A stretch of 64,000 nucleotides of DNA from assembly GCA_030429735.1 (NCBI GenBank), contig JAUIET010000015.1, positions 1-64,000 on the forward strand, in the 5' to 3' direction. This document shows positions 9,996 to 17,274 of the stretch, one piece after another. Position 1 is the first letter of the stretch, and the number at the start of each line of letters is the position of its first letter. The DNA comes from Gammaproteobacteria bacterium. GTDB taxonomy: Bacteria > Pseudomonadota > Gammaproteobacteria > Pseudomonadales > JAUIET01. A program made the translations under genes and the position numbers. Below the pieces are notes generated by a model that was given only the letters and a program-made list of their open reading frames with translations, did no database searches and was not told where the DNA came from.

Positions 9996-10889
9996 ATGTC
10001 GACATTTTCGGAACAACTTCAAAAAATTGCGAACACCACCGGTTTTATCGCTGCGTTGGATCAAAGTGGCGGTAGCACCCCAAAAGCGCTTAAGCTTTAT
10101 GGCGTTGATGAAGATTGTTACGGTTGTGAGCAGGAAATGTACGACATGGTGCACGCCATGCGCACACGTATCATGACCGATCAGGCCTTCGAGGGTTCAC
10201 ATGTACTCGGTGCCATTCTGTTTGAAAACACCCTCGACCGCGAAGTAGAGGGCAAGCCCAGCAGTCAGTATCTCTGGTTTGAAAAACACGTAGTGCCGTT
10301 TTTGAAAGTGGACAAGGGCCTGGCCGACGAAGCCGACGGCGTACAAGTGATGAAAGACATTCCCGGGTTGGACGATTTATTGGACAAAGCTGCGGCAAAA
10401 GACGTGTTTGGGACCAAAATGCGATCGGTCATCAAATCTGCCAATCCAGAGGGTATTAAAGCCGTCGTTGATCAGCAGTTTGAGATTGGCCGTCAAATAC
10501 TGGCTAAAGGTCTTGTGCCCATTATTGAACCGGAAGTCGATATCAACAACCCGGACAAATCGGAATGCGAGGCCTTGCTCAAAGAGCAGTTGTTAGCGCA
10601 GTTGGATGCCCTGAATGATTCTCAGCAGGTCATGTTGAAACTCACGCTACCTGAACAAGCGAACTTCTACGCCGACTGCATCAAGCACGACAGAGTGCTT
10701 AAGGTGGTTGCCCTGTCCGGTGGTTATCAGCGTGATTTGGCGAACCAGAAATTACGTGAGAATAATGGCATGATTGCCAGCTTCTCACGCGCGTTGACAG
10801 AGGGCTTATCGGCCCAGCAATCTGATGAAGAATTTCACGCGGCGCTTAGTGACGCGATTAACAGTATTTTTGAAGCGTCAGCCACCTAA
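9996..10889 (+). CDS. fda: Class I fructose-bisphosphate aldolase, short bacterial type
   Basis: 297 aa. It splits fructose 1,6-bisphosphate by Schiff-base chemistry, without metal. [17 protein letters not shown] (16-32), DREVEGK (81-87), PFLKVDKGL (101-109), GTKMRS (139-144) and IIEPEV (176-181) are family landmarks. The Schiff-base lysine is very probably K215 in MLKLTLP. The sequence resembles the roughly 296-aa Staphylococcus-type Fda, not class II FbaA. FbaA is the enzyme that usually follows pgk in Gammaproteobacteria. The position right after pgk suggests replacement of fbaA in place. Confidence 0.93.
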   Translation: MSTFSEQLQKIANTTGFIAALDQSGGSTPKALKLYGVDEDCYGCEQEMYDMVHAMRTRIMTDQAFEGSHVLGAILFENTLDREVEGKPSSQYLWFEKHVVPFLKVDKGLADEADGVQVMKDIPGLDDLLDKAAAKDVFGTKMRSVIKSANPEGIKAVVDQQFEIGRQILAKGLVPIIEPEVDINNPDKSECEALLKEQLLAQLDALNDSQQVMLKLTLPEQANFYADCIKHDRVLKVVALSGGYQRDLANQKLRENNGMIASFSRALTEGLSAQQSDEEFHAALSDAINSIFEASAT

Positions 10890-10940
10890 TTTACAACTTT
10901 TTATCAAGGCCACTTCGGTTTGGATCTAGAATAATTGTCA

Positions 10941-11906
10941 ATGGATCTGGATCAGGTGCGCCACCAGCTGCAGCCCTTGGATTTCGCTGCGCGGCCTGTG
11001 CATGGTAACGCCATTCGCGCCTACTTTCGGTTCTATGGTATCGATTTTACGGAAAGCTTCAGCGATTTGACGCATCGTTTTGGTACGCTCAAATCAGGCG
11101 AATTTGACCTGGCATGCCACAGTTTTCAGCGCGCCGAGGCGGCGTCTACGGCGTACGTGGTTCACGGCTACTTCGATCACGCGGGTTTGTACAAGCATGT
11201 GATCGAGTTCCTGCTTAAGCGCAACGTAAATGTTATCGTGTTTGATCTGCCAGGGCATGGTTTAAGTACCGGCCCCAGGGCTAGCATCGGTGCCTTTTCG
11301 GATTACGTTGAGGCCCTGGGTGCGTGTGTAACACAGAGTGCGCGGTTAATGCCGCAGCCCACCCTGTTTTTAGGGCAAAGCACCGGAGGAGCTGTGATCA
11401 TGCAGTATTTGTTAGATAAACAATGCGGTCAATTGATGGGTGAGCCCAAACATATTGTGTTGTTTGCGCCATTGGTCAGACCTGCCAGATGGTCAGTGCT
11501 GCGATTTGTGTTCAGCGTAAATCGCCATCTGATGGACAGCCTGCCCCGGCGTTTTAGCAATAATTCACACGACCCTGAGTTTCTTGAATTCCTGCGTGAC
11601 ATTGACCCCTTGCAGTACCGTGGATTACCGATGCAATGGTTGTTGGCGATGAAGGTGTGGATTAAGCGCTTCCTGGCATCGCCGACCTCGCAATTGACTC
11701 CGCTGATAGTTCAGGGCGAACAGGACAAAACGGTGGACTGGAAATACAATCTCAAAAAAATTCGCGATAAGTTTCCAGCGGCAACGTTCAAACTGATTCC
11801 CGAAGGCAAGCACCACCTGGCGAACGAGAGTGCTGAAATCAGAGAGCAGGTGTTTGCACTGGTAGGCGATTACATCGACACTAACGACATGAGTGTGAAA
11901 GCGTGA
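10941..11906 (+). CDS. Alpha/beta hydrolase, serine aminopeptidase S33-like
   Basis: About 321 aa from ATG 10941; a TTG two codons earlier is an alternative. The fold is a lysophospholipase/monoacylglycerol-lipase-like alpha/beta hydrolase. The core shows VVHGYFDHAG (oxyanion region), FDLPGHGLSTGPRA and the nucleophile elbow GQSTG. VQGEQDKTVD carries the probable acid, and EGKHHLAN carries the catalytic His. No signal peptide is visible, so it is probably cytoplasmic. It lies 51 bp after the aldolase, and its stop overlaps the start of a small secreted protein, which implies joint translation. The substrate is unknown; a lipid ester is plausible. Confidence 0.85.
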   Translation: MDLDQVRHQLQPLDFAARPVHGNAIRAYFRFYGIDFTESFSDLTHRFGTLKSGEFDLACHSFQRAEAASTAYVVHGYFDHAGLYKHVIEFLLKRNVNVIVFDLPGHGLSTGPRASIGAFSDYVEALGACVTQSARLMPQPTLFLGQSTGGAVIMQYLLDKQCGQLMGEPKHIVLFAPLVRPARWSVLRFVFSVNRHLMDSLPRRFSNNSHDPEFLEFLRDIDPLQYRGLPMQWLLAMKVWIKRFLASPTSQLTPLIVQGEQDKTVDWKYNLKKIRDKFPAATFKLIPEGKHHLANESAEIREQVFALVGDYIDTNDMSVKA

Positions 11907-12157
11907 ATCGCCTGTGTTTTGCTTTAGCTTGTGTGCTGTGGCAGACGCTGGTTTTTGCAGCTGAACCGGCAGCGAACGAAGAGCAAAAAGTGCAGGCCTA
12001 TATTAGCCAGCAAAAAGCGGCGGGCGTGCCGCCTAAACCCGATAACCCGCATTGGAAGCCTGGCTATACCTGCAATGACCTGAGAAAGCACTCATTTTCT
12101 GAGTATAAGGAATGCCGCTACTACTATGCCGTGCACGGGCGTTTTTACCCTGGATAG
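11903..12157 (+). CDS. Small secreted protein, unknown function
   Basis: 84 aa from a GTG that overlaps the hydrolase stop (GTGA). Residues 1-20 look like a signal peptide (MNRLCFALACVLWQTLVFA, then AEPA). The mature part is about 64 residues and polar. It has a PPKPDNPHWKPGYTC segment and a second cysteine in YKECRYYY, so one disulfide could form in the periplasm. I recognise no family. The 4-base overlap suggests that the hydrolase and this protein are made together. It ends 2 bp before the convergent rpiA stop. Confidence 0.75.
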   Translation: MNRLCFALACVLWQTLVFAAEPAANEEQKVQAYISQQKAAGVPPKPDNPHWKPGYTCNDLRKHSFSEYKECRYYYAVHGRFYPG

Positions 12158-12159
12158 AA

Positions 12160-12834
12160 TTACTCGGGTAACAGGGTTTTTACTCCGTCAGCGCTCGCAA
12201 CAACGAGTACGTCTGCACCGCGGTTAGCAAACAATCCATTGCATACCACACCAACTATTTGGTTGATGCGTGATTCCAATTCCGGCGGATTGAGAATTTC
12301 CAGATTGTGGACATCAATAATCTCGTTGCCATTGTCGGTTACTACGCCTTCTCGGTACACGGGGTCACCACCGAGTTTGACCAACTCGCGAGCAACGTGG
12401 CTGCGCGCCATTGGAATCACTTCCACGGGCAATGGAAACGCGCCCAGAAGATCAACCATTTTGCTGTCATCCACTATACAGACAAACTCTTCGGCGACAG
12501 CAGCAACAATTTTCTCCCGCGTCAGCGCCGCACCGCCGCCTTTGATTAACTGCAGATGTTGATTGCTTTCATCTGCGCCATCAACGTACACCGCAACAGG
12601 GCCTGCGGAATTCAAATCAAGCACGTCAATGCCATGCGCGCGAAGGCGTTCAGTACTGGCATCCGAACTGGAGACAGCTGCGGCAAACCAGCCTTTTAGT
12701 TCCGCTAATTGATCGATAAACAGGTTGGTGGTCGAGCCTGTTCCGACGCCAACGATGGTTTTATTGTCGAGCTTGGGCTTGATGTAGTCGATCGCTGCGT
12801 TCGCCGCTAGTTGTTTGAGTTCGTTTTGGTCCAT
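12160..12834 (-). CDS. rpiA: Ribose-5-phosphate isomerase A
   Basis: 224 aa, near the E. coli RpiA length (219). It interconverts ribose-5-phosphate and ribulose-5-phosphate. [15 protein letters not shown] (30-44) is the phosphate-binding loop. DGADE (85-89) and [11 protein letters not shown] (99-109) hold the catalytic acid and base. It is divergent from ilvA, as in E. coli, where the two genes are also near neighbours. It converges with the short secreted-protein gene with almost no gap, and no terminator was seen there. Confidence 0.97.
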   Translation of the reverse strand: MDQNELKQLAANAAIDYIKPKLDNKTIVGVGTGSTTNLFIDQLAELKGWFAAAVSSSDASTERLRAHGIDVLDLNSAGPVAVYVDGADESNQHLQLIKGGGAALTREKIVAAVAEEFVCIVDDSKMVDLLGAFPLPVEVIPMARSHVARELVKLGGDPVYREGVVTDNGNEIIDVHNLEILNPPELESRINQIVGVVCNGLFANRGADVLVVASADGVKTLLPE

Positions 12835-12914
12835 GAGTCGCCGGTAGTGAGTTGATAGTTGCGCCCAATATAGGCGAGCGCGCAGACTGGTACAAGGTCG
12901 ATGAAGACTTTAAT

Positions 12915-14468
12915 ATGCGCCATCACTTTGTCAGAGCGTTGAACGCGATGCTGAACAACTATCTTAAAAAAATACTGCAGGCACCGGTGTACGATGTGGC
13001 GGCCCAAACGCCAACCCAGTTTGCTCCAAAACTGTCAGCCAAGCTTGATAACCAGGTTTTTCTCAAGCGGGAGGATCTGCAACCTGTATTTTCGTTCAAA
13101 TTGCGAGGCGCCTACAACTGCATGGTTCAGCTGGATGCGGCCAGCCGTGCGCGTGGCGTGATCACAGCATCGGCTGGTAATCATGCGCAGGGAGTTGCTT
13201 TGGCAGCAAAAAAGCTGGGCATTAAGGCCACAATTGTTATGCCGCAGACCACGCCAGCGATCAAGGTGGATTCTGTGCGTGCTCTTGAAGGCAAGGTGGT
13301 ACTGCATGGCGATACCTATGATGAAGCGTTCGCGCATGCCCAGACCCTGGCCGCTAAGCGCGGTTTGCGCTACGTACATGCCTATGATGACCCGGATGTT
13401 ATCGCAGGTCAGGGCACGGTCGGTATGGAAATTCTGCGCCAGGTAAGCAGCCAACTGGATGCGGTGTTCGTACCTGTTGGTGGCGGAGGTTTGTTGGCAG
13501 GCATAGCGGCTTACGTAAAAAGCGTGCGTCCAGAGGTTCGGGTAATTGGGGTAGAGCCGGAAGATGCTGCGTGCTTGCATGCAGCACTTGAAAAAGGACG
13601 CCGGGTCACACTGTCGCATGTTGGATTATTTGCAGATGGCGTCGCGGTAGCGCAAATTGGCAAGGAGCCATTTCGAGTGGTGAAACACCTTGTTGATGAG
13701 GTAGTGACCATCAGCACCGACGAAATGTGCGCAGCGATCAAAGATATTTTTGAGGAAACCCGCAATATCTGCGAGCCTGCGGGAGCGTTGGCATTGGCGG
13801 GCTTAAAAAAGCATGTCCAGCAGACAGCCTGCAGTGGTCAAACACTGGTGGCGATAAACAGCGGCGCGAATACCAATTTTGATCGACTTCGTTACATCTC
13901 GGAGCGTACCGATGTGGGCGAACAGACTGAAGCGGTGCTGGCAGTTACCATCCCCGAGCGAGCTGGAAGTTTTCGAGCGTTCTGCAAAGCGATTGGTAAG
14001 CGCAACATCACCGAGTTTAACTACCGCTACAGTGCGAATGGTGACGCGCATATCTTTGTCGGCATCAAACTCGCGCCCACCAGTGATGATCGCCAGCAAC
14101 TACTCCAGCAATTGCGCAAAAAAAAGTATCCGGTTGTTGATCTCAGTGATGACGAAATGGCCAAATCCCATATTCGCTACATGGTCGGTGGGCGGCCACC
14201 GGCACCGGCAGCGGCCGATGAGCTACTCTACCGGGTGAGGTTTCCGGAGCGCCCCGGTGCCTTGCTTGCATTCCTGAACGGTCTTGAGCCACGCTGGAAT
14301 ATATCCTTGTTTCATTACCGCAATCACGGCGCAGCGTACGGTCGAATTTTGCTCGGTTTACAGGTGCCAGCAAGTGAGCGGAAGGAATTTGCACGGCGCA
14401 TCCATGCAAGCAAATACGACTACGTTGAAGAAACACACAATCCGGCCTACAAGTTGTTTCTTAGCTAG
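12915..14468 (+). CDS. ilvA: Threonine dehydratase, biosynthetic
   Basis: 517 aa from ATG 12915. It deaminates threonine to 2-oxobutyrate, the first step to isoleucine. The PLP lysine is K62 in FSFKLRGAYN. This start gives the same lysine number and nearly the same length as E. coli IlvA (514 aa), which supports it over the TTG at 12852 or the ATG at 12948. VGGGGLLAG is the PLP-phosphate loop. Two ACT-like regulatory domains follow, near 335-410 (IPERAGSFRAFCKAIG) and 430-505 (FPERPGALLAFL), so isoleucine feedback is expected. It is divergent from rpiA, with about 80 bp between the starts. Confidence 0.95.
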   Translation: MRHHFVRALNAMLNNYLKKILQAPVYDVAAQTPTQFAPKLSAKLDNQVFLKREDLQPVFSFKLRGAYNCMVQLDAASRARGVITASAGNHAQGVALAAKKLGIKATIVMPQTTPAIKVDSVRALEGKVVLHGDTYDEAFAHAQTLAAKRGLRYVHAYDDPDVIAGQGTVGMEILRQVSSQLDAVFVPVGGGGLLAGIAAYVKSVRPEVRVIGVEPEDAACLHAALEKGRRVTLSHVGLFADGVAVAQIGKEPFRVVKHLVDEVVTISTDEMCAAIKDIFEETRNICEPAGALALAGLKKHVQQTACSGQTLVAINSGANTNFDRLRYISERTDVGEQTEAVLAVTIPERAGSFRAFCKAIGKRNITEFNYRYSANGDAHIFVGIKLAPTSDDRQQLLQQLRKKKYPVVDLSDDEMAKSHIRYMVGGRPPAPAAADELLYRVRFPERPGALLAFLNGLEPRWNISLFHYRNHGAAYGRILLGLQVPASERKEFARRIHASKYDYVEETHNPAYKLFLS

Positions 14469-14537
14469 TCTAAAAATCCATCATTCTGATTGTTGATTGC
14501 ACTCTTAACGTTAAATCTAGAATATTTCGCTAAATAA

Positions 14538-14565
14538 TTGTGTGATATTCACATTTTGGTATACT
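14538..14565 (+). promoter_or_regulatory. Promoter with internal operator-like repeat, first micro-membrane gene
   Basis: TTGTGT and TATACT are separated by 16 bp, and the start site expected near 14572 lies about 35 bp before the ATG at 14608. The spacer contains the inverted repeat TGTGATATTCACA (14541-14553). The arms pair perfectly around three bases, and this is the kind of position where a repressor would sit. It is not a standard CRP site, because the spacing between arms is 3 rather than 6. Confidence 0.5.
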
Positions 14566-14607
14566 GCCCTACCCAATAGAGACGTGGTTTAGGGCAGGAC
14601 AATAACA

Positions 14608-14763
14608 ATGCAAAGGCGACCTGATTTTTTAACAGTGCTTGTAGTGCTCTTCGGACTGGGTGTGGTCATCACTGGAGTGAGTGCCAGCCAGCCAAAGACA
14701 ATCGATATTCCAAACGCCAGTCAAATGCCTGGTATCGTGGCCGAGTACAACTTCCGCAACTGA
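14608..14763 (+). CDS. Micro membrane protein A, unknown family
   Basis: 51 aa. The N terminus is MQRRPDFLTV, then a hydrophobic helix at about residues 8-25 ending in VVITG. A polar tail follows, with a QPKT segment and ending EYNFRN. A purine-rich site (AGGGCAGGA) and its own promoter precede it. It resembles the 29-aa product at 14934-15023 in the same spacing: MQ-x2-PD-x2-TV-x3-LF-x2-G-x-V-x-T. Two such products in one gap are unlikely by chance. I do not recognise a named family. A one-helix inner-membrane protein with a short cytoplasmic N terminus is the simplest reading. Confidence 0.7.
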   Translation: MQRRPDFLTVLVVLFGLGVVITGVSASQPKTIDIPNASQMPGIVAEYNFRN

Positions 14764-14933
14764 AGCTCTTACAATCGCAGCCCAAATAGCGGCTGCTGAA
14801 ACGTGACGCGCCTCACAGTTCAGGCGCTACCCCCTATAAACGCTTGCATGATTTTTGCTCATTAGCCGTGGCCTGTCTAGGTTTAAAGAGTAACAGCACA
14901 ATTCACACCCTGAACTCCCCACAGGTGATAACA

Positions 14934-15023
14934 ATGCAGGCCAAACCCGACATCGTAACCGTAGTGATAGCTCTATTTGTAATTGGAACTGTGTTAACTG
15001 CTACGGTTCATGCATTTTCGTAA
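14934..15023 (+). CDS. Micro membrane protein B, paralogue of A
   Basis: 29 aa: MQAKPDIVTV, then a hydrophobic helix to about residue 25, ending in HAFS. A strong ribosome site AGGTGA sits 5 bases before the ATG, and both genes share the bases ATAACAATGCA around the start. It aligns without gaps to the first 25 residues of the 51-aa protein and lacks its polar tail. Its last 30 bases overlap the 3' end of the opposite-strand cyclo-ligase gene. The 170 bp between the two genes hold two small hairpins, at 14777-14796 and 14808-14827. The function is unknown. Confidence 0.65.
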   Translation: MQAKPDIVTVVIALFVIGTVLTATVHAFS

Positions 15024-15602
15024 GCCCGATTCGGTAATGTGCCAATCGAGCCGCAGATCCCATTTTTCTCTCGGTAACACTCCAAACCCGGCTTGCTGGG
15101 ATTGATGCGCGACCCCCACCAGTAACGGCTTTCGTCCAGGCGCATTGCGTTTAAAGGCAAAGCACCGATCGTAGAACCCGCCGCCCATGCCCAGGCGCAC
15201 CCCTTGCGCATCAAATGCAACCAGTGGCAGGAACACCAGGTCCAGTTCAGCGGGTGCAATTAAGCGTCTGTGTGAAAATGCAGATTGAGGTTTTAGCGGA
15301 GTGTCTTGTGTGGCACCGAGGACATCCAGTGACGCAAAGCGCATGCACTTGCCGTGAATGACTGGTACAAAAACGCGTTTACCTCGCCGCCTCAAAGCGT
15401 GAATTAAAGGCAGTGTCCCGACTTCCCCGTCAAACTCCAAATACACCGCTACGTTTCGTGCGCAACTGTGTCTGTCCAGAAGTGGTTTGGCATGGCGGGC
15501 TAGCAGCCAGGCATGGCGCCGCTGCACGGAGGGGCTAAGCGCGCAACGAGTGCTGCGAAAATGCGCACGCAATTGTCGCTTGGCATTGGCTGCAGTATTC
15601 AT
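14994..15602 (-). CDS. fau: 5-formyltetrahydrofolate cyclo-ligase
   Basis: 202 aa, matching the YgfA/FAU family. It converts 5-formyl-THF to 5,10-methenyl-THF with ATP and so salvages a stable folate form. The N-terminal basic helix (KRQLRAHFRSTR) is typical. YLEFDGEVGT contacts the folate, and LGMGGGFYDR near residue 137 is the family glycine-rich signature. It lies directly downstream of the 6S RNA on the same strand. This is the conserved ssrS-ygfA arrangement, in which the RNA and mRNA can share one transcript. Confidence 0.95.
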   Translation of the reverse strand: MNTAANAKRQLRAHFRSTRCALSPSVQRRHAWLLARHAKPLLDRHSCARNVAVYLEFDGEVGTLPLIHALRRRGKRVFVPVIHGKCMRFASLDVLGATQDTPLKPQSAFSHRRLIAPAELDLVFLPLVAFDAQGVRLGMGGGFYDRCFAFKRNAPGRKPLLVGVAHQSQQAGFGVLPREKWDLRLDWHITESGLRKCMNRSS

Positions 15603-15629
15603 TGAGACAAATAAAGGAGGGAAGATAAA

Positions 15630-15810
15630 TAATGCCCCAATACACCGTTAAGCAGTGTGGCCCTTGAACCGAAAGGTTCAAGGCGGTGGCCTCTGTAATA
15701 GATCGGGCTTCCCGTCGTGCGGGCCTGCGCTCCCCTATTCGCTAGAAACCCCCTGGGTATATAGAATCGGCTCGAGGACGAACTGCATCGCGTATGTACC
15801 AGGGCACCCT
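15630..15810 (-). ncRNA. ssrS: 6S RNA
   Basis: About 180 nt, between zapA and the cyclo-ligase gene, the standard 6S position. The conserved hairpin is present: CCTTGAACC, a short loop, then GGTTCAAGG (minus strand, 15661-15683). The 5' GTGCCCTGGTACA (15806-15794) pairs with the 3' end around 15631-15645 (GGGGCAT side) to make a closing stem of about 13 bp. 6S RNA mimics an open promoter and holds sigma70 RNA polymerase in stationary phase. A -10 element TATACT lies at 15819-15814. Ends are estimated from the stem and the promoter. Confidence 0.92.
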
Positions 15811-15842
15811 CTAAGTATAGCGCAGTCAAAATAAGTGGATAA

Positions 15843-16154
15843 TTAAATCTCCAATTGCTTGCAGAAATGCAGAGCGTCCTCGATTTTGTTTGACAAACGG
15901 ATTATTTTATCGCTTGAGCCTTCGGTGACTTGCACTTCTTTAGCTTGTGACTGGAGTAGCTCGTAGGTGGTGTTCAGGGCGGCCATAACGGCCAGTCGGT
16001 CAAGGCCCACAATTTTTCCGCTGTCACGCATGGTGCGCATGCGCTGGTCAAGGTGTTGAGCGGAATCTTGCAGAGCGGCCTGTTGATCGGCCGGGCAGCT
16101 GACCTGAAACTCTTTATCAAGAATGTTCACACTTACTGTGATTACGTCGCTCAA
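15843..16154 (-). CDS. zapA: Cell division protein ZapA
   Basis: 103 aa. ZapA binds FtsZ and bundles its filaments at midcell. The N-terminal head begins VITVSVNILDKEFQVSCPADQQAAL, shortened here in meaning to the ZapA head fold. MAALNTTYEL and a coiled-coil tail (about 60-103) follow. Its start overlaps the stop of the upstream short coiled-coil gene by 4 bases, so the two are translationally coupled. The downstream 6S RNA gene completes a gammaproteobacterial neighbourhood. Confidence 0.93.
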   Translation of the reverse strand: MSDVITVSVNILDKEFQVSCPADQQAALQDSAQHLDQRMRTMRDSGKIVGLDRLAVMAALNTTYELLQSQAKEVQVTEGSSDKIIRLSNKIEDALHFCKQLEI

Positions 16155-16360
16155 GAATCTTCCTCCAGGGCACGCAAACGTGCAATCATGTTCTCAACCT
16201 TGGATCGGGCAACTTCATTTTTTTTCATGAGTTGCGCGCGTTCACTGCGCCACAGATCATTCTTGGCTTTCAGTGTTTTGTTTTCCTGATTGAGCTCGGT
16301 ACACAATTTGATAAGCTCATCAATTTTGCGCTCAAGCAGTTTGAGCTGTTTGTTTTCCAT
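16151..16360 (-). CDS. Short coiled-coil protein, TIGR02449-type (ZapB-like)
   Basis: 69 aa. Nearly the whole chain is a predicted coiled coil with heptads (LKLLERKIDELIKLC, then NQENKTLKAKND). Proteins of this size upstream of zapA form a named but uncharacterised family in Gammaproteobacteria (TIGR02449). ZapB is also a short coiled coil that acts with ZapA, so a division role is a reasonable inference. The overlap with zapA (ATGA) supports joint production. It is probably the first gene of a zapA-6S-cyclo-ligase transcription unit. Confidence 0.85.
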   Translation of the reverse strand: MENKQLKLLERKIDELIKLCTELNQENKTLKAKNDLWRSERAQLMKKNEVARSKVENMIARLRALEEDS

Positions 16361-16608
16361 GGTGGTGCGGCTTTTCGTTTATCTGGTATTTATTGGTACG
16401 TAATCAGTAGAATTACACTCGAGTTTCACCATTGTCGGGCGAGGTCAGTACGCGGCTGACATCTGATCTTTGTCCGAAGCCGGAATTGTTCAGATATTCC
16501 CCTGTTGCGGGTACTATAGAGGCCTGTTGCGGGCGGGTCAATGACGCACAACGGCAGTTTATACTCACGTTCTGGAATAGTGGCTGACATGCACATAATG
16601 GCTAAAAG

Positions 16609-17265
16609 ATGGTAGACAGTGGCGGCATTGAGCCGGGCGACTACGAACTACTGGGTTTTGAAGATTTGCAGGCCCTGATCGAGGCGGTGGATGGCAGTGT
16701 TGGTGCCGCAGAATTGCACGGCATGCTGACGGCCGAGTTGTGCGTGGGTATGGAATCGGATTTGTCGGCCCTGGTGACCTCGTGCTTGCAATTTGCCGGT
16801 GAGGATCTTCATCCGGCACCTGCCGATGAGCAAGAGCTGCGCGCGGTAGCTGCTCAGACACTACAGAGCCTGCAAGACCCGGATATGGGGTTTCAGATGC
16901 TGTTGCCAGATGACGATACGGTGCTCATTGCCAGGGCAACTGCCCTCGGAGAGTGGTGCCAGGGATTTATGTTCGGCTTTGCAGTCGCTGAAAAAAAAGC
17001 CGGTCTGAGCCTGTCCGAGCATGATGAAATTGCCGAAATTTTGCAGGATTTCGCGGCGATATCCAAGGTGGATGCTGAATTGGGGGTGAGTGAGGCGGGT
17101 GAGGAAGTCGAATCCGGGCTGGATGAAGACGATGTCGAAAGTGAAGAAGACCTGATGCAGCTTGCAGAGTATGTGCGGGTTGCCGCCCTGAATGTGTATG
17201 CCCAATGCATTGAACTGAATCCACAGGGATCGGCAGTCGATAGTGGCTCGCTGACCCTTCATTAA
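16609..17265 (+). CDS. UPF0149 family protein (YgfB-like)
   Basis: 218 aa and very acidic, with a long Glu/Asp run near residues 158-180 (EEVESGLDEDDVESEEDL). The family core is visible as LHGMLTAELC (near 37), LGEWCQGFMFGF (near 111) and EISKVD-like text near 145. The pattern is the YgfB/YecA helical fold. It lies divergent from the zapA unit and 9 bp before pepP, as ygfB does in E. coli. In Pseudomonas, YgfB is reported to influence beta-lactamase expression. No function can be assigned from sequence alone. Confidence 0.9.
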   Translation: MVDSGGIEPGDYELLGFEDLQALIEAVDGSVGAAELHGMLTAELCVGMESDLSALVTSCLQFAGEDLHPAPADEQELRAVAAQTLQSLQDPDMGFQMLLPDDDTVLIARATALGEWCQGFMFGFAVAEKKAGLSLSEHDEIAEILQDFAAISKVDAELGVSEAGEEVESGLDEDDVESEEDLMQLAEYVRVAALNVYAQCIELNPQGSAVDSGSLTLH

Positions 17266-17274
17266 GGTGCGCTC

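Noticed and set aside
13035-13619. A 194-aa minus-strand open frame inside ilvA
   Set aside because: It lies wholly within the PLP domain of ilvA with no family motif; treated as a shadow frame.
14541-14553. CRP site upstream of the micro-membrane gene
   Set aside because: TGTGA and TCACA are separated by 3 bases; a CRP site needs 6.
15599-15829. A 76-aa minus-strand frame in the zapA/cyclo-ligase gap
   Set aside because: It coincides with 6S RNA, including the conserved hairpin, so coding is unlikely.
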